Positions 31,968-39,304 of a DNA stretch of 39,484 nucleotides are shown one piece after another. Numbering within the stretch: position 1 is the stretch's first letter; the number at the start of each line of letters is the position of its first letter. Location of the stretch: positions 1 through 39,484 of the forward strand of contig JAKPQM010000142.1 in assembly GCA_029546925.1 (NCBI GenBank). Reading direction: 5' to 3'. Position numbers and translations under genes: made by a program. The notes beneath the pieces are model-generated. The model was not told the origin of the DNA, searched no databases, and saw only the letters and a program-made list of their open reading frames with translations. This DNA comes from Actinomycetes bacterium. Lineage in GTDB: Bacteria > Actinomycetota > Coriobacteriia > Coriobacteriales > Atopobiaceae.

Positions 31968-32729
31968 CTACCCGATGCGACTGGTCAGCCACTCGGTTGC
32001 CTGCTCGATCACCTGCCAGTAGTAGGGATCGACGAAGCCGTGCTCGCCGCCTGGGATGATGCGCAGGTCGCAACGGGGGAAAAGCTCGGCAGCGCGCTGC
32101 GAGTAGCTGAGCGGCACGTTCTTGTCAGCGTCCCCGTGGAACAGGAGCACATCCTGCGGGAAGGAGGGGATATGCTCGTAGAAGTCGTAGTCGTAGCACG
32201 AGCGCAAGAAATCGCCGCTCACGTTCATGCTCATGAGGGGGAACGACTCCGGTATATCGTCGCGGTTGGGGCATGCGGTGCGCACCGCCTCGTGCAGGTT
32301 GAAGGCCGGGTACAGGAGCACGCACCCCTTTATCAGCTCGACGTTCGCGCGGGCCGCCATCAGGGTGATGGTTGCGCCCAAGCTCGCGCCGCAGAGGAAG
32401 AGGTTGCGCTCATCCACGAAAGGCTCGCGGCTGATCTCCCAAGCTACGGATTCAAGGTCGTGCTGCTCGGTGAAGAGCGACATGTTGTCCTGCCAGTCGC
32501 TATAGCTGTAGTTACCGCCACCGCAGAAGTCGAACACGTATGAGACCATGCCGCGCTCGGCGGCGGTGCGCGCATAGGGCTCCATGTCGCCGTGGTTGGT
32601 GCTCAGGCCATGCGAGAAGATCGCCGTGGCACGCGGGCGACCGTCGTCGAAGCCTTCCGGCAAAAAGAGCTTGCCGTAGATGTTCTTGTCCTCGCGCTTG
32701 CACCAGTGCTCTCGCTCGTAGTAACCCAA
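31968..32729 (-). CDS. Alpha/beta hydrolase (serine esterase type)
   Basis: A 253-residue hydrolase. The oxyanion region contains FSHGLSTNHGDMEPYA, the nucleophile elbow is LCGASLGATI (GxSxG), the acid is in LLFHGDADKNVPLSYS and the histidine in PGGEHGFVDPYYW. The overall pattern resembles feruloyl/cinnamoyl esterases and related small acyl hydrolases of gut bacteria; the substrate is unknown. The start is TTG at 32729, with GGGAGG 5 bases upstream and no ATG nearby in frame. It converges with the LacI-type gene, with palindrome B between them. Confidence 0.88.
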   Translation of the reverse strand: MGYYEREHWCKREDKNIYGKLFLPEGFDDGRPRATAIFSHGLSTNHGDMEPYARTAAERGMVSYVFDFCGGGNYSYSDWQDNMSLFTEQHDLESVAWEISREPFVDERNLFLCGASLGATITLMAARANVELIKGCVLLYPAFNLHEAVRTACPNRDDIPESFPLMSMNVSGDFLRSCYDYDFYEHIPSFPQDVLLFHGDADKNVPLSYSQRAAELFPRCDLRIIPGGEHGFVDPYYWQVIEQATEWLTSRIG

Positions 32730-32942
32730 GGGACCTCCCTTGTCTGCGCTCTCATCGCGTCAAGTGGCATGTCGTGCGCCACCACGGGTCTTATGGTAGC
32801 AAGTCGACAAGTGCCAAGTCGAGAACTCTCTGCCCGAAATCTCCGTCGCACTCTGCGGGGCGTGCGATGAGGACAGGCTTCTCCTAAGCCGCTGCAAGGA
32901 GCCGGCCGTCCCCGCATGGCAAACCTGCCTAACGGATCCAGC

Positions 32943-32974
32943 AAAAAAGCGGCCTCCCCATATGAGGAGGCCGC
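32943..32974 (-). terminator. Intrinsic terminator of tRNA-Gly
   Basis: On the minus strand GCGGCCTCC pairs with GGAGGCCGC around an 8-base loop and is followed by TTTTTT; it lies 12 bases downstream of the tRNA end. Confidence 0.9.
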
Positions 32975-32985
32975 GCTGCTTTTCG

Positions 32986-33059
32986 TGGAGCGGGCGATGG
33001 GAGTCGAACCCACCTCAGTAGCTTGGGAAGCTACGGTTCTACCGATGAACTACGCCCGC
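32986..33059 (-). tRNA. tRNA-Gly, anticodon CCC
   Basis: Minus-strand cloverleaf: acceptor GCGGGCG paired with CGCCCGC, D arm GTTC…GAAC, anticodon stem GTAGC/GCTAC with loop TTCCCAA (anticodon CCC), and T arm GGGTTCGACTCCC. The CCA end is encoded (32986-32988). It reads GGG codons. A T-run terminator follows directly. Confidence 0.96.
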
Positions 33060-33201
33060 GCAATGTGCAATCCTAGCACATTCGCAGCGATAAATCCCTC
33101 CATCAGGCGTCCAGTCCTGCAGGCGTACACGCAAAACCCAGAAGCGGCCTCATGCGACGGCGCAGGGGCGACCCGTTTGAGCTGGCGCTGATGTATCGAA
33201 G

Positions 33202-33370
33202 TTGCGGTATTCGCGATCACCGCAATATGGTCGGCTCAGGATTCTGCGGTATTCGCGATCACCGCAATTCTCATCCTTGTCGGTGAGAACCGGCACGCCT
33301 CCTACCTGCGCATTTACGATCACCGCAGTTTTTGTCGCCTTCGGAAACTGCGGTATTCGCGATCACCGCA
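33202..33370. repeat. Four tandem copies of a short palindromic repeat
   Basis: Copies of TGCGGTATTCGCGATCACCG plus CA lie at 33203-33224, 33245-33266 and 33349-33370, with a diverged copy at 33306-33328. Each has 6-base complementary ends (TGCGGT/ACCGCA) around an ATTCGCGATC loop. Spacing is about 42, 62 and 42 bases. The array fills the gap between the tRNA-Gly gene and the aminopeptidase gene. Confidence 0.8.
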
Positions 33371-33454
33371 ATTTCCAAGGCTGACCGATTGGCAAACGGC
33401 CATCGACATGTCGGCATAAATCATGAAGACGTTCGCCGACAAGTTCGCCAAGGG

Positions 33455-33460
33455 TATAAT
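33455..33460 (+). promoter_or_regulatory. Candidate -10 box for the M29 aminopeptidase gene
   Basis: A perfect TATAAT lies 113 bases before the ATG; the -35 region (TTCGCC) is poor. The long leader that would result contains no feature I recognise. Confidence 0.4.
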
Positions 33461-33573
33461 GTCCTCCGCAATACCCGCGCAGCCTAGGGCTTTGAGCTGC
33501 GCAAACTCTGGTGTGTGACGAGGATTGGACGCGCAGCCATAGGCTTTCAAATCATGCGCGGGAAAGGACTGTC

Positions 33574-34851
33574 ATGAACGTTCCCATGAGCGACCAAGAA
33601 TGCCGCATCGCCACCGAGGCGCTGTCCGAGCAGATCGACCGCTATGCAAACCTCATCGTACGCAAAGGCGTCGCCATCAAATCCGGCCAGCAGCTGCTTG
33701 TGCGCGGTCCCATCGAGCGGGCCGATTTCGTCCGGCGCGTGGTGGACAAGGCTTATGAGGCGGGGTCCGGCCCGGTCACCGTTGTCTGGGAAGACGATGG
33801 CGTCACCCGCTTGACTTTTGAGAACAACGGCATCGATTTCTTCAAGACGGTTCCCGAGTGGAAACGGATCCAGCTCGATTCGCTCGCCGAGGCGGGCGCG
33901 GCGTTCCTGTTCCTCGACGGCTCCGATCCCATGATGCTCAAGGGAATCGATCCCGAAAAGCCCGCAGCCTATGGTCACGCGATCAACACACAGTGCCTGT
34001 CCTATCGCAACGGCATGGACTTCGGCAAGAACGTCTGGTGCATCGCGGGCGTGCCGGTGTCGAAATGGGCTACGACGGTCTATCCCGATCTCTCCGACGC
34101 CGAGGCCGTCTACCGCCTCTGGCTTGCCATCCTCGCGACGGCGCGTGCCGACGGCGAGGATCCCGAGAGCGATTGGGAGACGCATAACGCCTCGTTCGAG
34201 AAGACCAAGCGCTTCCTGAACGAGCATCGCTTCGACGCGCTCCACTACACGTCTTCCAACGGCACCGATCTTGTCGTCGGCCTGAACGAGGGTCACGTCT
34301 GGGAAGGCGGCGCGGGCCGCACGGTGGACGGCACGGTCTTCTTCCCCAATATCCCCACCGAGGAGGTCTTCACCACACCCGATCGCATGCGCGCCGACGG
34401 CACGGTCTTCTCGGCACTGCCGCTGGTGCACGGCGGGCAGCTTGTCCGCGATTTCTGGTTCCGCTTCGAGAACGGCGCCGTGGTGGACTACGATGCCGCG
34501 CAAGGTGCCAACGTGCTGAAATCCATCCTCGAGCGCGATGAGAACGCCGTCCGCTTGGGCGAGTGCGCCCTCATCTCCAAGAACACCCCCATCCGCCAGA
34601 GCGAGACGCTTTTCTTCGACACCCTCTATGATGAGAATGCGAGCTGCCATCTGGCGCTGGGCACGGGCTTTCCCGAGTGCATCGAGGGCGGCCTCGAGAT
34701 GGACAAGGACGAGGTTGCGGCCCATGGCGTCAACCAGAGCGCCGTGCACGTGGACTTCATGATCGGCGCGGACGACCTCGACATCAAAGGCATCGCGAAG
34801 GACGGCTCGGAGACGCGGATCTTCGTCAACGGCCAATGGGCGTGGGAATAG
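33574..34851 (+). CDS. M29-family aminopeptidase
   Basis: A 425-residue metallo-aminopeptidase of the AmpS/PepS/thermophilic (M29) family. Visible segments are YANLIVRKGVAIKSGQQLLV at the N-terminus, then YTSSNGTDLVVGLNEGHVWE, FPNIPTEEVFTTPD, LGECALISKNTPI and LALGTGFPECIEGG, which include the metal-binding Glu, His and Asp residues of the family. It removes N-terminal residues from peptides in the cytoplasm. ATG at 33574 has AAAGGA 6 bases upstream; the 21-codon extension upstream is shadow. It stands alone between the palindrome array and a decayed regulator fragment. Confidence 0.93.
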   Translation: MNVPMSDQECRIATEALSEQIDRYANLIVRKGVAIKSGQQLLVRGPIERADFVRRVVDKAYEAGSGPVTVVWEDDGVTRLTFENNGIDFFKTVPEWKRIQLDSLAEAGAAFLFLDGSDPMMLKGIDPEKPAAYGHAINTQCLSYRNGMDFGKNVWCIAGVPVSKWATTVYPDLSDAEAVYRLWLAILATARADGEDPESDWETHNASFEKTKRFLNEHRFDALHYTSSNGTDLVVGLNEGHVWEGGAGRTVDGTVFFPNIPTEEVFTTPDRMRADGTVFSALPLVHGGQLVRDFWFRFENGAVVDYDAAQGANVLKSILERDENAVRLGECALISKNTPIRQSETLFFDTLYDENASCHLALGTGFPECIEGGLEMDKDEVAAHGVNQSAVHVDFMIGADDLDIKGIAKDGSETRIFVNGQWAWE

Positions 34852-34869
34852 GGGAGAGGTGCTGGGTTT

Positions 34870-34944
34870 ATGAGCCGAGGCTTCAGGGTCTTCCAGCTTT
34901 TCGATGGACAGGTTACCTATGGCTATGACGACCGTTCTATCTGA
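34870..34944 (+). pseudogene. Fragment of a PRD-type regulator gene
   Basis: The 24-residue frame MSRGFRVFQLFDGQVTYGYD…DRSI ends in a stop. It matches residues about 158-175 of the intact regulator downstream (WLFDGQDIYSYDDRTI). Over the 45 bases covering this block about 35 are identical, and most differences fall at third codon positions, so the fragment was once a coding paralogue. No flanking regulator sequence is recognisable. It is best read as a relic of an older or recombined copy. Confidence 0.6.
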
Positions 34945-35055
34945 GCCTGCTCCGCGACCCATTCAGATGCGCGCGACAGACTAATGGAACGAGAAACCCC
35001 CTTCCATTTGCTGACAAGCCTGTGACCAGACCTTTTGCTAAAGAGCAAGATGGAA

Positions 35056-35108
35056 GCTAATGTAATCTTGCATGGAAAACTTCGGGAGTGCGGTGATTTT
35101 ACATTAGC
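35056..35108. promoter_or_regulatory. Inverted repeat in the leader of the PRD regulator gene
   Basis: GCTAATGTAA (35056-35065) and TTACATTAGC (35099-35108) are perfect inverted arms 33 bases apart; TTGCATGgaaaaCTT and TTGCATGagaaGCT occur as direct repeats beside each arm. A dimeric regulator site or RNA structure is possible. Confidence 0.4.
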
Positions 35109-35144
35109 GTTGCATGAGAAGCTCGCAGGATATGCTGGGTTGCT

Positions 35145-35194
35145 GTGCTAAGCGTGAGAACGTACGCGCTTAGCACGCCCGGGGATTATATACT
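35145..35194 (+). promoter_or_regulatory. Palindrome overlapping the regulator promoter
   Basis: GTGCTAAGCG (35145-35154) and CGCTTAGCAC (35167-35176) form perfect arms with a 12-base spacer. Just downstream is a -10-like TATACT (35189-35194). The palindrome covers the -35 position, which itself lacks a consensus, as expected for an operator or activator site. Confidence 0.5.
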
Positions 35195-35254
35195 TACCAG
35201 CAGTCCCGCTTTTCAACTGTCGGTCTCCGGCGTTCTCCATCGGAAGGCACAAAG

Positions 35255-37147
35255 ATGGCAGATACCAAAGATGCGCTTTTGCGCATACTCATCACCACCA
35301 AGGCACCGCTCACGAGCACGCAGCTCGCCGATGACGTCGGCGTGAGCTCGCGTACTGTCAAACGCGAGATGAAGGCCGTTGCCGATCAACTTGCCGCCAA
35401 CGGGGCAACTCTTGTCTCGGGCAATGCCGGCTACCGCATTGAAATCGTCGACGAAGCCTCCTTTACCTCATTTCAAAAGCGCCTTTCTGCCATGCGGCCT
35501 CCGGCCGATGACGATGTTCAGATTCGCCAGATCGTCTCCATGCTCCTTACCAACGATTATGCGACCCAAGACGATCTTGCCGACGAGCTCTTTATGAGCC
35601 GTTCGAGCATCGGCAAGATCATGAAGCATGTGCGCATCATCCTCGAGAAGCACCAGATCGTCCTCAGCAGCCGACCGCATTACGGCTACTACCTCATAGG
35701 CCAGGAATCCGCCATCCGCAACTTCATGGTCTCCTGGCTTTTCGATGGGCAGGATATCTACAGCTATGACGATCGCACCATTCTCGGTAGGTGCAGGAAT
35801 TACGGCGAGTTCTTGCGTGTTGCCACGCGCAAGCTTATCGACCTCGGACATGAGGAATCCGATCCCAGAACAGCGGGCATCCTCAAATACCTGATTGCAA
35901 CCGGCTGCCGCTGTGCCCACGGCCAGCATGTCGAGAATGCCGAGGACAGGGTTCTCTACGAAGGGATCTCCACCGAGCCCGCCAAAAAAGTCGCCTCCAT
36001 CGTTGCCGACTACTTCGGTACCGATATCACTCCCGGCGATATCGTCTACCTCTCCTATCTGCTCGGCAACGTATCGGCTAATGATGAGGGGGATGTCAAG
36101 CTCGAGGCGAGTTTTTTCGAGGATGTCGTGGACGCTTGCATCCGCGAGGTCAAGCATACGTATCGTCGGGACTTCTCCGATGACGAGGACTTGCGCCGTG
36201 GCCTTATTTCGCATCTCTATTCAACCTGTTCGCGCATGAGTATCGATGCGGTGCTCAGTCTCCCCATGCTCGCCATGGTGAAGGCCCAGTATTCAGAAGC
36301 CTACGACTATGCGGTGATGTGCGGTCGGCTCCTGTTCGAACGCTACGGTTTGCGCTCGAACGAGGACAGTCTCGGCTACATCGCCATGCATTTCGCCGCT
36401 GCCATCGAGCGCCAGAACGCCAAGAACAGCTTCCGCGTCATCGTGGTCTGCGAGAGCGGCTATGGAACTTCGGAGCTCTTGCGCACGAGAATCGAGACAC
36501 GTTTCGCAACCGTGCGGGTGACCAAGGTTATCTCGCGGGCACAGCTTGCAAAAGAAGATCTCTCCGACGTCACGCTCCTCATCTCGACGATTCCCCTTAG
36601 CGACGATATCAAGGCTCCGCATGTGTTGGTTTCACCTCTCTTCGGCGATGACGACGTGCGTCGTGTGGCTGACTATCTCAAGTACTTCCGCGAGGCCCAG
36701 CGCATCAGAGGCCTGTTCGCGCCTGAGCTCTTCTTCCCGCTTGTCGATGTCTCCACCAAGGAGGAGGCGCTTGCGCTTATCTGCAAGGAGCTCATCGCTG
36801 CGGGGGCCATGCGCGAGGAGGACAAGGGGAGCATCTATCATCGTGAGGAGATCTCCTCGACCGAGATCAACCCGCTCGTGGCCATGCCACATTGCCTTCT
36901 CGGAGAGGGAGGGACTTCCCGATACGCCATCTTCACCACAACGCGCCCGATCGACTGGGAGCATGATGACGTGCAGCTCATCATGCCCATGCTCATCTCG
37001 GCCTCAGGCGGCATCGACCGCACGGTCTTCCCTACGCTCTACCGACTGACCATGGACACCGGGAAGGTCAAGCGGCTCGTGGGTATCACCGAGTTCGAGC
37101 CGTTCATGGAAGAGCTCTTCGCCAACCCGCATATCGAAGCGAAATAG
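35255..37147 (+). CDS. PRD-containing transcriptional regulator with EIIB and EIIA domains (MtlR/ManR/LicR type)
   Basis: A 630-residue sugar regulator. Residues 5-60 and 90-145 are two helix-turn-helix domains (LTSTQLADDVGVSSRTVKRE; DYATQDDLADELFMSRSSIG). Two PTS-regulation domains span about 180-290 and 300-395, with histidines such as H199, H320 and H379 as possible phosphorylation sites. An EIIB-Gat-like domain has Cys399 (VVCESGYGTSELL), and a C-terminal EIIA-fructose-type domain has His546 (VAMPHCLLG). PTS phosphoryl groups and the transporter switch such proteins between active and inactive DNA-binding states. It probably controls the fructose-type PTS starting at 38,947, two genes downstream. 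Confidence 0.92.
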   Translation: MADTKDALLRILITTKAPLTSTQLADDVGVSSRTVKREMKAVADQLAANGATLVSGNAGYRIEIVDEASFTSFQKRLSAMRPPADDDVQIRQIVSMLLTNDYATQDDLADELFMSRSSIGKIMKHVRIILEKHQIVLSSRPHYGYYLIGQESAIRNFMVSWLFDGQDIYSYDDRTILGRCRNYGEFLRVATRKLIDLGHEESDPRTAGILKYLIATGCRCAHGQHVENAEDRVLYEGISTEPAKKVASIVADYFGTDITPGDIVYLSYLLGNVSANDEGDVKLEASFFEDVVDACIREVKHTYRRDFSDDEDLRRGLISHLYSTCSRMSIDAVLSLPMLAMVKAQYSEAYDYAVMCGRLLFERYGLRSNEDSLGYIAMHFAAAIERQNAKNSFRVIVVCESGYGTSELLRTRIETRFATVRVTKVISRAQLAKEDLSDVTLLISTIPLSDDIKAPHVLVSPLFGDDDVRRVADYLKYFREAQRIRGLFAPELFFPLVDVSTKEEALALICKELIAAGAMREEDKGSIYHREEISSTEINPLVAMPHCLLGEGGTSRYAIFTTTRPIDWEHDDVQLIMPMLISASGGIDRTVFPTLYRLTMDTGKVKRLVGITEFEPFMEELFANPHIEAK

Positions 37148-37210
37148 GCAATAAGCTGGGCAGATCCGCATTCCGACGATGGCTCTGCCCACCCCCCTTA
37201 CATTTCTTTT

Positions 37211-37316
37211 TCTGAGATAGTGCCATAATTGCCCATTTTTTATTCTGATTTAGTGTCTATCTTAATCTGTGTTAGTGACATATTATAGTAAAATTCTTTC
37301 TGATTCAGAGTCTCAT
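37211..37316. repeat. Four phased TCTG…AGTG repeats upstream of the DUF4143 ATPase gene
   Basis: TCTGAGATAGTG (37211), TCTGATTTAGTG (37244), TCTGTGTTAGTG (37266) and TCTGATTCAGAG (37299) are spaced 33, 22 and 33 bases start to start, all multiples of 11 and so near the same DNA face. Each continues to a CAT or TAT. They fill the AT-rich promoter region of the following gene and look like a cooperative protein-binding array. Confidence 0.7.
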
Positions 37317-37334
37317 CAATACAAAGGCGTGACC

Positions 37335-38732
37335 ATGCTCAGACGTACAGCATATGATCGGCTTCTCGACTGGAAGGCCAACAACCGCCAAAAGGCTCTT
37401 TTGGTCGATGGCCCGCGCCAAGTTGGGAAGACATTCCTCATCGAAGAGTTCGGACGGCGAGAGTACCAATATCTCGTGAAAATCGACTTCCTCGTCGACG
37501 AAGACGCAAGGAGGCGATTCGGATCCGCCCGAAGCGCCGACAGGGTTGTCGAACTGGTTTCCCTTGTTGCGGGACATGAGCTGGTTCCCGGGGAAACCCT
37601 CGTCTTCTTCGACGAGGTCCAGATGGCCCAGAACCTCGTCACCTTCTCGAAGTATCTTGTGATTGACGGCAGGTTTGATGTCGCGATGTCCGGATCGATG
37701 CTCGGCGTCGAGCTGAACGGCGTAAAATCGTGGCCGGTAGGCTATCTGCATACCATAGACATGGCTCCGCTCACATTCGAGGAGTTCTGCTGGGCTCGAG
37801 GCGTTCCGCAATCCGTTCTCGATCAGGTGGGTGAGTGCTATGATGCGAGATCTCCGCTTGATGACTCCCTGCACGGGCTTCTCGTCGATCTGTTCAGGCA
37901 ATATCTCGTTATCGGGGGCATGCCGGAGGCGGTCCAGAAGAGCCTCGATGCGCGCAACGACCTCGGTGCCGTGCGGCAGGTTCAGACCGATCTCCTGAGC
38001 CTTTATCGTGAGGACATCGCAAAATATGCGGGCAACCGCTCCCCTCAGGTCAAGGCGATTTACGATGCCGTTCCATCGCAGCTCAACAAGGAGAACAAAC
38101 GCTTCCAGCTGAAGACGCTGAAAGATGGAGCCCGATTCGATCGGTATGCCAACGACTTCGCTTGGCTTGTTGCGGCGCGCTCGGTTCTGAAGGCGGTCAA
38201 CGTGACAGAGCCCAAGCCCATGCTTGCCCGCACGGAGGAGCAAGAGCGGTTCAAGCTGTACCTCAGCGATGTCGGGATGCTCTTCGCTGGCTATCCTGCC
38301 GAGATTGCCATGGCGGCGCTATCGGGCGATCGGTCGGTTAATTTCGGCTCGGTATATGAGAATGTCGTGGCGCAGGAGCTGGCCGCACTGCGGTCTCCGT
38401 TGCGCTATTACCATCACAGCCGCAAGGGGGAGGTGGACTTCCTGATCGAGACGCACGAGGGCACGGTCTTGCCCATCGAGGTCAAATCGGGGAAGGATTA
38501 CAAGCTTCATGTCGCCCTCAACAACCTGTTGGGAACGGATGGATATGGGATCGAGGAGGCGATCGTCCTCTCGGAAGGAAATGTCTCGCAGGGCTGGAGG
38601 GCGGGAAAGGCGGTGCATTATCTCCCGCTCTACATGGTCGGGCTGGTTGCCGCCGAAGCATCGACGCCTGTGACGGATCCTGATGTGCTCAAGGGATTCA
38701 GGCTCGAACCGATCGATTTCGAGAGCCTCTAA
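37335..38732 (+). CDS. AAA ATPase with DUF4143 C-terminal domain
   Basis: A 465-residue protein of the AAA_14/DUF4143 group. N-terminal ATPase: LLVDGPRQVGKTFLIEEFGR (Walker A) and TLVFFDEVQMAQN (Walker B), then the MSGSMLGV sensor region and PLTFEEFCWARG. The DUF4143 part ends with a restriction-nuclease-like core, GEVDFLIETHEGTVLPIEVK, whose spaced acidic residues and lysine fit PD-(D/E)XK. These genes are widespread, often mobile or clustered, and their cellular role is not settled. ATG at 37335 has AAGGCG upstream; the longer frame runs through the phased repeats. It stands alone and interrupts the regulator-PTS neighbourhood, which suggests later insertion. Confidence 0.88.
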   Translation: MLRRTAYDRLLDWKANNRQKALLVDGPRQVGKTFLIEEFGRREYQYLVKIDFLVDEDARRRFGSARSADRVVELVSLVAGHELVPGETLVFFDEVQMAQNLVTFSKYLVIDGRFDVAMSGSMLGVELNGVKSWPVGYLHTIDMAPLTFEEFCWARGVPQSVLDQVGECYDARSPLDDSLHGLLVDLFRQYLVIGGMPEAVQKSLDARNDLGAVRQVQTDLLSLYREDIAKYAGNRSPQVKAIYDAVPSQLNKENKRFQLKTLKDGARFDRYANDFAWLVAARSVLKAVNVTEPKPMLARTEEQERFKLYLSDVGMLFAGYPAEIAMAALSGDRSVNFGSVYENVVAQELAALRSPLRYYHHSRKGEVDFLIETHEGTVLPIEVKSGKDYKLHVALNNLLGTDGYGIEEAIVLSEGNVSQGWRAGKAVHYLPLYMVGLVAAEASTPVTDPDVLKGFRLEPIDFESL

Positions 38733-38792
38733 GAAGCGTCTTTGCGAAAAGAGAGGCACACTCGATCGTAATACCCCCAATTTTCTGTCCCG

Positions 38793-38818
38793 TGCCTGTC
38801 ACCGCGAGGTGACAGGCA
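38793..38818. terminator. Hairpin after the DUF4143 gene
   Basis: TGCCTGTCACC (38793-38803) pairs perfectly with GGTGACAGGCA (38808-38818) around GCGA. Only two T residues follow, so it may be a terminator or another palindromic repeat unit. Confidence 0.5.
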
Positions 38819-38905
38819 TTCGCATGAGAAAGTGACACCCTGCGGACCCGCAGCACAACTAAGAAGCTTGCCGTGTTGTCCGTAAAGTACTAGCTGTCAG
38901 GAAAA

Positions 38906-38923
38906 CCAGACAACAGGGTCTGG
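38906..38923 (+). promoter_or_regulatory. Hairpin next to the PTS IIB ribosome site
   Basis: CCAGAC (38906-38911) pairs with GTCTGG (38918-38923), a few bases before the AAGGAGAAGGG ribosome site. It could affect translation or act as a leader RNA element. Confidence 0.3.
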
Positions 38924-38946
38924 AACCAAGGAGAAGGGATCCCAAC

Positions 38947-39258
38947 ATGGCTAGGAAGGTCGTAGCAGTCTGCGCGTGTCCCGTCGGCGCCGCCCACACG
39001 TACATCGCAGCCGATAAGTTCACTGCCGCCGCAAAGAAAGCCGGTTTCGAGGCGCTCGTCGAGACCCAGGGTATCACGGGCGTGGAGGACGAGCTTTCCG
39101 AAGATGATATCGAGGCGGTTGACTACATTGTCTTGGCCAACGAGGTTCCGCTGGAAGGCGCCGATCGTTTCGAGGGCTACGAGGATAAGACGGTCCACTG
39201 CCGCATCGCCGAACTCGTGCACAACTCCGAAGCATTTATCGCTGAGAACCTCAAATAG
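38947..39258 (+). CDS. PTS system fructose-family IIB component
   Basis: A 103-residue free-standing EIIB. The phospho-acceptor is Cys11 in VCACPVGAAHTYIAADKF, the fructose-type CxxGxAHT pattern, followed by GFEALVETQGITGVEDELSE. It accepts phosphate from a IIA protein and passes it to the sugar bound by IIC. AAGGAGAAGGG precedes the ATG. The IIC gene starts 46 bases later. The PRD-type regulator upstream carries related EIIB and EIIA domains and probably senses this system. Confidence 0.94.
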   Translation: MARKVVAVCACPVGAAHTYIAADKFTAAAKKAGFEALVETQGITGVEDELSEDDIEAVDYIVLANEVPLEGADRFEGYEDKTVHCRIAELVHNSEAFIAENLK

Positions 39259-39304
39259 GCAAAACCGATAAGGTCAGCCGGGAACAAGAACAAGGAGAAA
39301 GAGA

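Noticed and set aside
32916-33191. 91-residue plus-strand frame with GVEPTSVAWEATVLPMNYA
   Set aside because: This is the antisense translation of tRNA-Gly, a well-known false gene pattern.
33202-33370. CRISPR array
   Set aside because: Only four units, one diverged, with spacers of about 20 to 40 bases, palindromic units and no cas genes nearby; a palindromic repeat cluster fits better.
33547-34962. 471-residue minus-strand frame opposite the M29 aminopeptidase
   Set aside because: Shadow frame; no recognisable motifs, while the plus strand matches the M29 family throughout.
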